Assembly: GCF_000419765.1 (NCBI RefSeq)
Contig: NZ_ATTQ01000003.1
Coordinates: 1-64,000 of the forward strand
Length of the DNA stretch: 64,000 nucleotides
From: Rhizobium mongolense USDA 1844
GTDB taxonomy: Bacteria; Pseudomonadota; Alphaproteobacteria; Rhizobiales; Rhizobiaceae
Direction: 5' to 3'
Positions 15,524 to 24,535 of this stretch are shown here, piece by piece (positions within the stretch are counted from its first letter, which is position 1; every line of letters begins with the position of its first letter). The position numbers and the translations under genes were made by a program. Under the pieces are notes generated by a model. The model ran no database searches. It was not told the DNA's origin and saw only the letters and a program-made list of their open reading frames with translations.

Positions 15524-16603
15524 TTATATCGACCGGACGGCTATGGAGTTGAGCAACCAGGCCGAGTCGATCGAGATATCGATGCTGACGTCGTTGAGCA
15601 GTGCCCAAATTTCGTCAGCGAGCCCAACGTAAACCCAAATCTTCTTGTTGGCGGGAAACGCCATGCTCGTGTACAGATTGACGATCCGCCGTTGGCCCGG
15701 CGCCATCTGGACGGTGTCGCCTGGGTAGCTCTCGCCGTCACCACTGCAATCAAGCCCCGCGACAAACCATTGATCGCTGACCTCGTTTGCTGGATCGACG
15801 TCCTCCCAGTTCCAGAACACTGCCAGCACCAACCTCCCCCGCGTCGACGCGTTAAAGTCGGACCAGCCCCATTCATCATCGGTCCTGATGCTGTGATGGC
15901 AATAGAGGGCAGAAAGATCTGCCTTGACTTGCAGGATGCCCGTGCGAAGGGTCTTGAACCTGACCAGATAACCGGTTTCCCGGCCGACGCTGATAAGATC
16001 CACGTCGGATGCGTCGTGGTTTCTGGCGACAAGCTTCGAGCCCAGTTTCGCTGTCTCGTCGAGGTACGAGGCGTTCGTTACGACGACTCCGTCTCCCGTC
16101 GCCTGATTTCGCTGAAAGCGGTCCCAGGATCCCATGAACGGCGGGTAGAACACCTTCTCTTTATCGGGGTCCGGCAAGGGAATCCAGATGATCGGCGGCG
16201 GCGACGCAAACCAGTCGGGATTGTTGCCGACCACCGTTTCCGCGTAACGAAATCGATTGCTAGCCGTAACAAATCGCGCCCGTCGATATGTGGCGTCATG
16301 TACGTCCTTGAGCGCCGACAAATCGACGCCCGCATCTCGAGCCGCGATCAAGGATCTGTAGCGATTGCCGGGGGCGCGAAGATCCTGTGACTGGTCTTCC
16401 CGAATGGTCGCTCGAATTTTCTCGCGCAGCTCGAATGACAAGATCTCGCTCCGCTTCTGCGAGAATGAACGGCGTAAATTCTCAAAGCTATCCACCTTTG
16501 TGCGCCATATTTCTTCTTGATGACGGTCGTGAATGGCCTCGAGCTTCTTAAGCTCGGGATCCATCGAAGAGGATTGCTTTTCAGTGCTATCGTCTGTTCT
16601 CAT
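15524..16603 (-). CDS. Hypothetical protein with coiled-coil N-terminal half and beta-rich C-terminal half (359 aa)
   Basis: The ATG at 16603 has AGGAGGG 5 nt upstream, which rules out the longer frame. Residues ~15-60 are charged helix (LKKLEAIHDRHQEEIWRTKV). From ~150 the sequence is rich in aromatic and beta-prone residues (PPPIIWIPLPDPD, ALYCHHSIRTDDEWGWSDFN, RRIVNLYTSMAFPANKKIW). No signal peptide or membrane segment. I do not recognise the family; the C-terminal half looks like a beta-sandwich. A single-gene unit. Confidence 0.7.
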   Translation of the reverse strand: MRTDDSTEKQSSSMDPELKKLEAIHDRHQEEIWRTKVDSFENLRRSFSQKRSEILSFELREKIRATIREDQSQDLRAPGNRYRSLIAARDAGVDLSALKDVHDATYRRARFVTASNRFRYAETVVGNNPDWFASPPPIIWIPLPDPDKEKVFYPPFMGSWDRFQRNQATGDGVVVTNASYLDETAKLGSKLVARNHDASDVDLISVGRETGYLVRFKTLRTGILQVKADLSALYCHHSIRTDDEWGWSDFNASTRGRLVLAVFWNWEDVDPANEVSDQWFVAGLDCSGDGESYPGDTVQMAPGQRRIVNLYTSMAFPANKKIWVYVGLADEIWALLNDVSIDISIDSAWLLNSIAVRSI

Positions 16604-17448
16604 ATCGTCCCTCCTGAGAACGAGGCTCGGCAATGTGGTAGCACGGTCTACCCAGGCTTGAAAACACAGCCATTCGGGTTACTGCCTGAAGTTGATTTCG
16701 CAGCTCGAGACAGTACCATGCGAGTTAGTTAGTACCTTGTTCATGAGCCTGGTTTGCCTCACCACAGCATCTTGTCTATCGAGACGAATAGAGGGGCTGT
16801 GGTTTTGATACTTCTCAACATTTCATGTGGTCGAGATGGAGAGCTGGCTCGTCAATCATCGAAATGAACTCAGCTTTGCCGGGCTATCTCATGATCAGTT
16901 CCAAGCACTTCACCAATGAGCTGTCCAATCTTTCAGCCAGCGGTGGCTGAACTGGGGCCGTTGATGGCGAAAGCTCAACGCGGTCTGCAGGTGCTATTGA
17001 AGCAAGACAATACAATCGGCGTCCATTGCGAGGAGGTCACCGCCCGGATGCCGTGCCGCCGCCGCGGGGTTAAACGAAATGAGTCGGTGAAGATGTCCGA
17101 CGGAGTCAACTCCCCGTCGCCCACCGGTTTCTCAGTATCTGACGACACCCAGAATTAGGGGACGTTTCCGGCGCCCAGTATTGTGGGCGTGGCGCTCAAA
17201 CGCGAGCGGTATCCTATTTCAGAGCCGCGTTCGCCCTCGACACATCGCGAAAAACCTGTCTACCCTTTGAATGCTGACATCCGGTCGATCCCGAATCCAT
17301 TGCGGGTTTAATCCAAGCCAAAATTCCCCGCGGGGTGATCGAAAAGGGCGAATAGCAGAGCAGGGGCGGCCTGCTGTCCGCTTCAAGAGGAACATCAAAT
17401 CCTGATGCCCGTGAAACCGACAGAAGGTCAATTATCACTGTCGGACCT
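16604..17448. other. Gene-poor stretch of ~850 bases
   Basis: Short overlapping frames only. An 80-codon plus-strand frame at 16916-17158 has no ribosome site or family match. Nothing recognised. Confidence 0.4.
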
Positions 17449-17955
17449 TCACTCCGCCCAGCGTCGGTTGAGTGCCTGGCAAGTGTAGCCAGCCAATCCG
17501 CCGATTGATGTAGCACCGGTCAGGTGAAGGAAAGACCCGGCTGTCATGTCGAATTCGGCGGCGAACCACGTCACCATACCAAGGAACCAAGCGAGCATAT
17601 TGCCGGTGACGCGCTGCGTCCGCAATCCGACAATCAAAAGGGCGACCAGGAAGACGACCAACGGCAGGGCCAGATGTCCGAGCGAAGGGATAAGCGCCAC
17701 GGTCAGAACTCCGGATGCAGCGCCGATGGCAAGGCCGAGCCACAGGCAAAGCATGGCGGCGAGGCTATTTCGCAGTGAGGTCGGTCGGCTGAACCATGCG
17801 ATAAACCCGGCAAACATGACCCAGACCTCCAACGCTAATGCCGCGCTAAGCCACGCGGCGAAGGCTGCAACGACTGACGCGATTACCGTCCAGAGAATGA
17901 ATTTTCCACGCGTCTGGCGGTGAACCGCGGTTGGCTGATTTTGGACTTTGCTCAT
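17449..17955 (-). CDS. DUF1097-type inner membrane protein
   Basis: 168 residues from the ATG at 17955 with AAGGAAG 6 nt upstream. Five hydrophobic segments (first ILWTVIASVVAAFAAWLSAA, last GSFLHLTGATSIGGLAGYTC), with a short basic N-terminal tail. Size and membrane pattern fit the DUF1097 family that includes E. coli YcdZ. Function unknown. It is a single-gene unit convergent with nothing nearby. Confidence 0.6.
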   Translation of the reverse strand: MSKVQNQPTAVHRQTRGKFILWTVIASVVAAFAAWLSAALALEVWVMFAGFIAWFSRPTSLRNSLAAMLCLWLGLAIGAASGVLTVALIPSLGHLALPLVVFLVALLIVGLRTQRVTGNMLAWFLGMVTWFAAEFDMTAGSFLHLTGATSIGGLAGYTCQALNRRWAE

Positions 17956-18154
17956 GAGTATCTTCCTTCTTTTCTGTCTTCCTAAAAGAGTGGGATAGAG
18001 TTCGCTCGATCGCGCCACGCCTGCAGAAAGCGCGATGTCCTTTCTTGCATTCAATATTCGGGATGACTCGCTTTGAGCGGTGGCTATGGCTTAAGGCCCG
18101 TTGAAGATCGCAAAACGCCGCGCATAGTCCGCCATCCCTTTCGGCAAAGCGTTC

Positions 18155-18845
18155 TCACCTGACGCGCTCGACAAGGATTTCGCCGCCAGGCGGATTGGGA
18201 TCGGCAAGAAGTTGCGTCACTTCGGTGATGTAGGCGGCAAGCGGCATGGCATGAGGATCGCTAAGCTGATGCGGGCCGCTTAGTTCCGTTTGAACATACG
18301 GCGGGGCCAGTTCGAGCACGTTGACGGACGAACCGCGAAGCTGGACGCGCAGTGATTGCAGCCAGGAATGCAGGAACACCTTGCTGGCGCAATAGGTCGG
18401 AAAGTTGTTACGGGGCACGAAGGCGAGGCCGGAGGTCGTCGTGATGATCGCCGCATTCGGCTTCGCCTTCAGTGCCGGGAGCAAAGCCACCGTCATTTGC
18501 AGCACGCTCATGATGTTGGTCTCGACGATGTCGCGCGCGATAGAGAGATCGGGCTCGGCCCGCTAGGCTCTCGGGCCGCGAGATGCCTGCATTGTTCACG
18601 AGGACATTCAGCTCCGGGACCTTATCGCGGATGCGAGCCGCGAAGGCTTCGATCGCGACCGGGTCCCGCACGTCGAGTTGAAAGGCGAGCATTCCGGGAT
18701 TGGCTTCAGTGATCTCATCGAGGCGGCTTTGGCGGCGGCCGGCGATGAGGACCTGGTTGTCGAACCTGTGAAAGGCTTCGGCGAGGCCTCGACCGATGTC
18801 GCTGGTGCCACCGGTAATGAGGATGATATTGCCTGTCATCTGCAT
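18155..18845 (-). pseudogene. Short-chain dehydrogenase (DltE-like SDR), single frameshift
   Basis: Start at 18845 with AGGA upstream. The N-terminal part has TGG-x3-GRG cofactor binding (ILITGGTSDIGRGLAEAF), a GRRQSRL stretch and NNAGISRPE; the second part continues in another frame with SIARDIVETNIMSV, TTTSGLAF and YCASK (catalytic Tyr and Lys). The shift is near 18558-18566, where one base too many separates the halves. All active-site parts survive, so it is either a recent mutation or a sequencing error. It follows the NmrA-type gene by 20 nt, as its operon partner. Confidence 0.75.
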
Positions 18846-18865
18846 GATGTCATTTTCCTTGAAGG

Positions 18866-19750
18866 TCAGCCCAAGAGCGCCGGTCGCAGGACTTCTTCGC
18901 ACCATTCGCGGAAGCTGGTCGGGGTGGTGTTCTCAGGCGTTCTTTCGATGCCGAGGTCGAGGCCCCGGTTCTTGGCATCGGCCATGTCGGTCATGCCCCG
19001 TGCCATCGCCTCGGAGAAGCCGAACTGAAGGAAGCGGGTCTTGTAGGCTTCCAAGGAGAGCTGCTGGAACCGTACGGGATTGCCGAGAGCGCCCGACATG
19101 ATCTCCGCCATGTCGTTGAAGGAAATGTTCTCCGGCCCAAGAACCGCCACCTCTTCCTGGCCGCTCGAGCTCTCGTCCAGCAGCAAGCGGGTCGCCACGG
19201 TTGCAATGTCGCGGGTGGCGCAGCTGGGTAGTTTCAAATCGCCAGAAATCGGCGAGAAAAACATACCCTGATTCTTGATCGAGGCGGCCTGCATGAGAAG
19301 ATTATCCATGAAGGACGGCATGGTCAGCGCCCGAAAGGAGACGCCGGTGCTGGCGATCAGGTCGTCCATCGCCAGCGATCCGGTCACATAGCCGGCATTG
19401 TCGGCGAGGGGCGTGGTTCGGCCGAGCGCAGTGATGCCGACGACTCGCTTCACTCCGTTGGCCTTCATGGCAGCCGCGGCCGGGCGTGAGAAATCCACAT
19501 AGGCGGCCATGACGCTTTCCGCTTTCGCGTCCGCTGGCACCAGCCAGAACACGGCCTCCGCACCTTCAAATGCGCGGTTCACGGTATCGGCGTCTGCGTG
19601 GGAGCCCTGAACTACCTCGACCTTGTTATGAATGACATCCGGCAACCTTGAAGGATCACGGACGATAACGCGGACTGAGGCGCCGTGCTCGAGCAGATTT
19701 TCGACGACCTGGTGGCCGATATCGCCCGTGGGGGCAGTGACTACAATCAT
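18866..19750 (-). CDS. NmrA-like NAD(P)-binding protein
   Basis: 294 residues; AGGAGG 5 nt before the ATG. The N terminus carries a Rossmann motif (TAPTGDIGHQVVENLL) followed by an RD-S pattern for the NADP phosphate, and the middle has VKRVVGITALGRTTP. The usual SDR Tyr-x3-Lys pair is not evident, as in NmrA and QOR2-type atypical SDRs, which may sense or reduce NADP-linked substrates. It lies 20 nt upstream of the SDR gene in the same orientation and divergent from an AraC-type regulator that may control both. Confidence 0.85.
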   Translation of the reverse strand: MIVVTAPTGDIGHQVVENLLEHGASVRVIVRDPSRLPDVIHNKVEVVQGSHADADTVNRAFEGAEAVFWLVPADAKAESVMAAYVDFSRPAAAAMKANGVKRVVGITALGRTTPLADNAGYVTGSLAMDDLIASTGVSFRALTMPSFMDNLLMQAASIKNQGMFFSPISGDLKLPSCATRDIATVATRLLLDESSSGQEEVAVLGPENISFNDMAEIMSGALGNPVRFQQLSLEAYKTRFLQFGFSEAMARGMTDMADAKNRGLDLGIERTPENTTPTSFREWCEEVLRPALLG

Positions 19751-19846
19751 GGCATCCTCCTGATGTCTTCGCGGGACCGTGTGGCTTTGATGGTCAACGC
19801 CAACTCATAAGATAAGTAAGGCATTGTCGGCGGACGCTCCATGCTC

Positions 19847-19870
19847 TATCGTCGCGATTATCGTCGCGAT
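19847..19870. repeat. Perfect 12-bp tandem duplication TATCGTCGCGAT x2
   Basis: Two adjacent identical 12-mers end 14 nt before the AraC-type start codon, inside the NmrA/AraC divergent promoter region. Each unit contains a TCGCGA palindrome. It could be a regulator site or a simple slippage product. Confidence 0.6.
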
Positions 19871-19884
19871 CGTCCGGAAATGCC

Positions 19885-20823
19885 ATGGATCCCCTCTCCG
19901 AGTTCCTCAGCCTGCTCAAACCCTCGAGCACCATTTCATCAGGCTTTGACGCCACGGGAGACTGGTCGATCCAGTTCGGCGACCAGCACCATCAGATCAA
20001 ATGCTATGTGATCCTATCTGGCGGATGTTGGTTGGCCGTGGATGGTGTTGGTAACATCGTGCGTCTCGAACAGGGCGACTGCTTCGTGCTTCCGCGCGGA
20101 CTTTCTTTCCGGCTTGCAAGCGACCTGAACCTGCCTTCGGTCGCGGCCTCGACCATCTTTCCGCCCGCCCGTGCTGGCGGGATGGTGACCGTCAATGGAG
20201 GTGGCAGTTTTTCCCTTGTGGGTGCGCGTTTTGCGGTGGGCGGCAATCACGCCGATATATTGCTGGAAATGTTGCCGCCCATCGTGCACCTTAGCCAGGA
20301 GGCTGAGCGGGACGCGCTGCGCTGGTCGATCGAACGCATGATGCAGGAAGTGCGTTCACAACAGCCGGGTGGCTATCTCATGGCGCAATACCTTGCGCAC
20401 ATGATGCTACTGCAAGCGCTCCGCATTCATCTGGCGAGGGATCATCAGGGCACCGGATGGTTCTACGCTTTGGCTGACAAGCATTTGAGCAGCGCAATTC
20501 GAGCCATGCACGCCGACCCTGCAAAAAACTGGACTCTGGCGGAACTCGGTGAGACCGCGGGAATGTCGCGCTCAGTCTTCGCGGAGCGCTTCAAGGCAAG
20601 CGTCGGCGAGACACCTATCGACTATTTGTCCCGATGGCGCATGCTTCTTGCTTGCAACCGGCTTGAGAACGGCGACGATCCGATCTCCGTTGTCGCACCA
20701 GCGCTGGGCTACCAATCGGAGAGTGCGTTCAGCAAGGCGTTCAAACGGGTTATTGGGTGCTCGCCCCGTCAATATCGCGGGCAAGCAAACTTTTCATCTG
20801 AAACGCGACCCGTACCATGGTGA
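19885..20823 (+). CDS. AraC family regulator with cupin sensor
   Basis: 312 residues. Residues ~1-190 are a cupin_6-type sensor (QIKCYVILSGGCWLAVDG, QGDCFVLPRGLSF). The C-terminal ~110 hold two helix-turn-helix units: NWTLAELGETAGMSRSVFAE with RFKASVGETPIDYL, and ISVVAPALGYQSESAFSKAF with PRQYR. It is divergent from the NmrA/SDR pair with ~130 nt between, the usual layout for a regulator of that pair. The inducer is unknown; the cupin_6 group often senses small organic molecules. Confidence 0.9.
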   Translation: MDPLSEFLSLLKPSSTISSGFDATGDWSIQFGDQHHQIKCYVILSGGCWLAVDGVGNIVRLEQGDCFVLPRGLSFRLASDLNLPSVAASTIFPPARAGGMVTVNGGGSFSLVGARFAVGGNHADILLEMLPPIVHLSQEAERDALRWSIERMMQEVRSQQPGGYLMAQYLAHMMLLQALRIHLARDHQGTGWFYALADKHLSSAIRAMHADPAKNWTLAELGETAGMSRSVFAERFKASVGETPIDYLSRWRMLLACNRLENGDDPISVVAPALGYQSESAFSKAFKRVIGCSPRQYRGQANFSSETRPVPW

Positions 20824-21050
20824 CTCGTGGCCGTTATACGATTGGCCGCCCGGACCGTGCCCGGCGCCGGCCCTAACGCCGCGGTTGATTTCTTTGCCCT
20901 GCACGGATCAGGCAAAATTGGTTCGATTCCCCTCCGGACCGTTCATGACGGTACCCTTGCGACGCCTGTAGCTGGTTCCTAAGCTGTAGCGGTGGTTTTG
21001 GGATTCTGCGAGTTCAGATGGACACTCCATAATGGAAACTTGCGTCTAGG

Positions 21051-21422
21051 TTATCCCGGTTGGCGCCGATCGTAGTCAGCCTGTGCAGTTTCTACTTCAG
21101 CCCCATGCGCGAGAGCCCAGCAATACAGCGCCTCGAAGGGTGCCTGTAGTGATCGACCAAGAGGCGTGATTGTGTACTCAACCCCGACAGGGCTGGTTGG
21201 TAATACCTCTCGTTTGATCAGGCCGTTTCGTTCGAGTCGTTTCAAAGCCTCAGCCAATGCCTTGTGCGTGATGCCGTCCAGACGCCGCATAATTTCGTTA
21301 AATCGTGAGGGCTTTGAGCAGAGGACGGTGAGAATGAGCACAGACCATTTATTGGCAATGTTCTCCAGGATTGGCCGTGTCTTCCGGGCATCGATCAGGG
21401 CTTCGTTTGCGAATTCGGCCAT
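21051..21422 (-). CDS. HxlR family transcriptional regulator
   Basis: 123 residues, a winged helix of the HxlR type: WSVLILTVLCSKPSRFNEIM (helix-turn-helix), DGITHKALAEALKRLERNGL and the wing VEYTITPLGRSL. Divergent from an SDR gene with 99 nt between the starts, containing a 9-bp inverted repeat. These regulators usually answer to aldehydes or redox changes and control a divergent oxidoreductase. No conserved N-terminal cysteine of the redox-sensing subgroup (HypR/QorR) is present. Confidence 0.92.
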   Translation of the reverse strand: MAEFANEALIDARKTRPILENIANKWSVLILTVLCSKPSRFNEIMRRLDGITHKALAEALKRLERNGLIKREVLPTSPVGVEYTITPLGRSLQAPFEALYCWALAHGAEVETAQADYDRRQPG

Positions 21423-21436
21423 CGATATACTCCATG

Positions 21437-21476
21437 ATATCTACGCTATATATAGTGCGTAATTGACCGTAGATAT
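21437..21476. promoter_or_regulatory. Inverted repeat ATATCTACG-N22-CGTAGATAT, putative HxlR operator
   Basis: Perfect 9-bp arms at 21437-21445 and 21468-21476, with centres ~31 bp apart (three helical turns), lie midway between the HxlR and SDR starts in an AT-rich stretch. A winged-helix dimer could bind each arm. Confidence 0.6.
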
Positions 21477-21521
21477 AAAATATATATCTAACGTGCAACA
21501 TTTTTGAAAAAAGAGGCGCAC

Positions 21522-22253
21522 ATGTACAGCTTGTCCAACAAGATTGCATTGGTTGTCGGAGGAAACAGCGGGATCGGAGGCGCGGTTGCCGAACGCTTCG
21601 CCAGGCAGGGCGCGGAGGTGTATGCGACGGGGCGATCGGCGGTCGAGAAGAAAAGGCCGGTGGAGCCGGCTGCCGGTGTGATTCACGCCATAAAGGCGGA
21701 CGCCGGCGATTTAGTTGAGATGGAACGGATATTTGCCGCGATAAGAGCAGAGCGTAGGAGAATCGATATCTTGGTGGTTAACGCGGGAATTTCGGAAAAC
21801 GCGACGCTCGGGAACATCACTAAAGGTCATTTGGACCGGACATTCGGCATCAATGTCAAATCGCTCATATTCGCAATGCAAGGCGCTGTCGAGTTGATGC
21901 CTAGAGGCGGAGCAGTAGTGCTGATCGGCTCTATCGCCGGCTTTATCGGGACAAAGGGCTACGGCGTATACGGCGCCAGCAAGGCCGCGGTTCGGGCGTT
22001 AACGCGCACTTGGGCAAATGAGCTGGCCGAGCGGGGAATACGCGTCAACGTTGTCAGCCCCGGCCCGACCGCCACCGCCATGTTCGATGCTGCGTCGAAC
22101 GAGGTACGAGAAGCTTTGACGCAACTGATTCCCTTGGGCCGATTGGGTCGCCCCGAGGAGGTGGCCGCTGCTACGCTATTCCTCGCCAGCGATGAGAGCG
22201 GCTTCATCACCGGCGCAGAATTGTGCGTCGACGGGGGCATGGCCCAGGTTTAG
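21522..22253 (+). CDS. SDR family oxidoreductase
   Basis: 243 residues; the ATG at 21522 has GAGG 5 nt upstream and replaces a longer TTG-started frame. Classical SDR motifs: GGNSGIGGAVAERF near the N terminus, NAGIS, the catalytic serine in IGSIAGF, YGASK, and SPGPTATAMFD. The C terminus ITGAELCVDGGMAQV is typical of FabG-like enzymes. The YGASK holds the catalytic Tyr and Lys. The substrate is unknown; a divergent HxlR gene suggests an aldehyde or quinone-induced reductase. Confidence 0.92.
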   Translation: MYSLSNKIALVVGGNSGIGGAVAERFARQGAEVYATGRSAVEKKRPVEPAAGVIHAIKADAGDLVEMERIFAAIRAERRRIDILVVNAGISENATLGNITKGHLDRTFGINVKSLIFAMQGAVELMPRGGAVVLIGSIAGFIGTKGYGVYGASKAAVRALTRTWANELAERGIRVNVVSPGPTATAMFDAASNEVREALTQLIPLGRLGRPEEVAAATLFLASDESGFITGAELCVDGGMAQV

Positions 22254-22375
22254 CCGATGATGGCTATGTCCAGGCATCCGGTTCGACATCATCGATGGCC
22301 ACCCCTCATTCGGGATCGGCGTACGCCGGAACGAGCGGGGCGACATCACGATAACGGCCGCGGCTGCGCGCACCC

Positions 22376-23035
22376 TCAACCTGCTGCGCAGCAGCGATCC
22401 GAATTTCCTGCTTCTCGTCGAACCGCGTCAACACGGTATCTGCCACTCACTTTCGTCTGTAAACACGGTTGCGAACAGAACACGTTTGAACTGATTGATC
22501 GGCTCGGGCTGCGCTCGACTTTCATGCGCATCATCGCTCCCTCCCATGATGCGAGCAGGAATGTCCCCACATCATCTGCATCGAGATCGCTCCTGACCTC
22601 ACCTGCGGCCTGTGCGGCGCGGACTGTCTCGGCGAAGGCATCCGTGAGCGAACGGCAAATTTCAGTGAGATGCCTGCGCAGCACGTCACTGTGCTCCGGC
22701 ACTTCCAGACTCATGTTGCCGACAAGGCATCCGTATCTCCAGCCAGCATCCTCAAGCCATTCTGCGATCGCGACGAAATACGCTCGCAGCCGTTCTTTGG
22801 GCTGGCGGCTCTGATCGCGCAGCGTCGAATCCATGATGGCTAGGATTCGCTGATGATAGCGGTCAAGGACTACGACGGCGAATGCTTCCTTGGACCTGAA
22901 GTGGTTCGTGAAGCAGCCCTGCGGAACGCCCGCTTCGCCGGTGATCTCGCGAATACCGGCGGCCGCGAAGCCGCGCTTGTGAAGCGTCGCGACACCGGAT
23001 GCGATGATTTTTTCTTTGAGGGACGGTCTTGCCAT
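22376..23035 (-). CDS. TetR/AcrR family regulator, C-terminal frameshift
   Basis: The N-terminal DNA-binding domain is complete (KIIASGVATLHKRGFAAAGI, REITGEAGVPQGCFTNHF, RSKEAF). The ligand domain is of the TetR_C type with RYGCLVGNMSLEVPEHSDVL and SWEGAMMRMKVERSP. Beyond that, one base seems to be missing near 22510: another frame continues with EPINQFKRVLFATVFTD and stops at 22428. As read, the protein has a foreign ~35-residue tail. It might still bind DNA. It lies beside a ketopantoate reductase remnant. Confidence 0.75.
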   Translation of the reverse strand: MARPSLKEKIIASGVATLHKRGFAAAGIREITGEAGVPQGCFTNHFRSKEAFAVVVLDRYHQRILAIMDSTLRDQSRQPKERLRAYFVAIAEWLEDAGWRYGCLVGNMSLEVPEHSDVLRRHLTEICRSLTDAFAETVRAAQAAGEVRSDLDADDVGTFLLASWEGAMMRMKVERSPSRSISSNVFCSQPCLQTKVSGRYRVDAVRREAGNSDRCCAAG

Positions 23036-23039
23036 GGAC

Positions 23040-23338
23040 AGACAATACAGTTGGACGATGCGAAGCCTGCACCCTCAACCTGCCGCCAGGCCCAGAATTC
23101 TGTGGCCGATTCGACATCCCGCGCCTTGACCGCAAGGACCAGAATATCGCCCGGATGTAGCGCCGGCGGCGTGGCCGTATCGGCGGTGTGGAGCCTGATC
23201 ACGCGGTGTCCGCCCGGCCGGTGATACGAGAGACCGTGAGCGGCGATATGGGCAATCTGGGGGGACGCCGTGCGTTTCGAATTCGGCCGCAAGGCTCGCG
23301 CCGACTGCGCCGGCGCCGATGATGATGTAGCGTCATGA
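23040..23338 (-). pseudogene. Ketopantoate reductase (ApbA/PanE-like), N-terminal remnant
   Basis: The minus strand reads YIIIGAGAVGASLAAEFE, a textbook GAGAVG dinucleotide motif, one base out of frame with the ATG that overlaps the acyl-CoA dehydrogenase stop. After another shift it continues with IAHIAAHGLSYHRPGG and LHPGDILVLAVKARDVESA, the middle of the same domain. It ends after ~95 codons where the TetR gene begins. It was probably the last gene of the organosulfur operon. Confidence 0.65.
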
Positions 23339-24535
23339 TCAGGCCGTCTTCAGTACGGTGAGATTGACCGGAGGAGCCAATGGCGTGTCCTTTTCGCTCT
23401 TCCAACGTTCGAAGGCGGCGCGCCCGAGAATCGAAATGGACGTGTCTTCCTGCGGGGCATGGACAAGCACCGACTGAATGTCCCGGAAATGGCGCTCGAG
23501 CCCCAGTTCGTTCCCGAGGCCGGGGTTGCCGATGCCGCGCACGGCGATCTGCACCGCGTCGCGCAGCTGCCGGCCGGCAATCAGCCGGGCCCTGATGTGC
23601 TTTTCGGCCTCGGCTTGCTTGTCCTTCAGCGCATCGAAAATGATCTGCCGGGCGCCGGAGACGAGGAGGTCGATTTCGCCGGAAAGTGTTACGAAGCGTT
23701 CCGTGCGGGCAATCGGATGGCCAAGGTTGGTTGGAACACGCTCGTGAGCAAAGCGGATGAACGCCTCCTGAGCCGCTTCGGCCACCCCAAGATAGAGCGC
23801 GGTCAGCGCCAGCGTGATTGCCGCGTGGGCGCGGTTGTCCTGCTGTGCAACGGATGGATCGACCAGATCAATGACATTCTCGAGTGGGATTTCGACATCG
23901 GTATATTCGACATCGTGAGAGCCGGAGGCGCGCATGCCAAGGCTGTTCCAGTTCTCGATGACGCGAATGCCCGGGAGCCTGTTCGGAACGACGAATGTTC
24001 CGACGCGGGCCGGCGTTTCATCGGTGTGCGCCCAGACCAGGAAATGGGTCAGGCCGTGTGCTCCGGTGACGAAGCGTTTGCGGCCGGTGATCGACCAGCT
24101 GGAGGCGGTACGCCGGGCAACCGTCGCCGGCAGGCCGCCGCGGGCGGGCGAGCCGAGTTCCGGTTCGACACGCGCGGCGTTGAGCAGCAGCGGATGCTGC
24201 TTGGCCTGCTTAAGCAGGACTTTGTAGAGGTCGTCAGGCCAATGGCTCTTCGTCGCCTGACCGAGGTGGTTGAAGATCGTCATGGCGCTGATCAGCGCGA
24301 CCGACGGATCACCCCGCCCGAGTGCTGCAAGTATCGTCGCGGCCTCGTAGAGGCTTGCGCCGGCGCCGCCATATCTCGTCGCGACAGTGCTTTCGAGCAG
24401 GCCGCTTTGATGAACCGCACGGATGCCCGTCCAGGGAAAATCCCCCGTCCGGTCCGCCTCGGGAGCTGCGTCCGCAAGAGCGCGCGTCGTCGCGCTCAGC
24501 AGGCTTGGATCGAAAGCCGTGTCGCGCGCGATCAT
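23339..24535 (-). CDS. Acyl-CoA dehydrogenase-like flavoprotein (SfnB/DszC-like)
   Basis: 398 residues. The order fits the acyl-CoA dehydrogenase fold: an N-terminal helical part (GDFPWTGIRAVHQSGLLEST), a beta domain (WSITGRKRFVTGAHGLTHFL, PARVGTFVVPN, WNSLGMRASGSHDVEYTDVEI) and a C-terminal helical bundle (AVRGIGNPGLGNELGLERHFRDIQSV). The DszC/SfnB branch includes flavin monooxygenases of sulfur acquisition. The start overlaps the stop of the LLM monooxygenase gene by 4 nt, so the two are translationally coupled. With the ABC transporter upstream this suggests use of an organosulfur or related compound; the substrate is not known. Confidence 0.87.
   Translation of the reverse strand: MIARDTAFDPSLLSATTRALADAAPEADRTGDFPWTGIRAVHQSGLLESTVATRYGGAGASLYEAATILAALGRGDPSVALISAMTIFNHLGQATKSHWPDDLYKVLLKQAKQHPLLLNAARVEPELGSPARGGLPATVARRTASSWSITGRKRFVTGAHGLTHFLVWAHTDETPARVGTFVVPNRLPGIRVIENWNSLGMRASGSHDVEYTDVEIPLENVIDLVDPSVAQQDNRAHAAITLALTALYLGVAEAAQEAFIRFAHERVPTNLGHPIARTERFVTLSGEIDLLVSGARQIIFDALKDKQAEAEKHIRARLIAGRQLRDAVQIAVRGIGNPGLGNELGLERHFRDIQSVLVHAPQEDTSISILGRAAFERWKSEKDTPLAPPVNLTVLKTA

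Noticed and set aside
15395-16390. 331-codon plus-strand frame opposite the 359-residue hypothetical
   Set aside because: It is a GC-rich antisense shadow; the minus-strand gene has AGGAGGG and a protein-like sequence.
19847-19870. Start of a CRISPR-like array
   Set aside because: Only two adjacent identical 12-mers with no spacers; no array or cas gene in the window.
22290-22440. Plus-strand stretch reading FDIIDGHPSFGIGVRRNERG and on
   Set aside because: Looks coding but has no start, is short and overlaps the 3' end of the TetR gene; could not be assigned.
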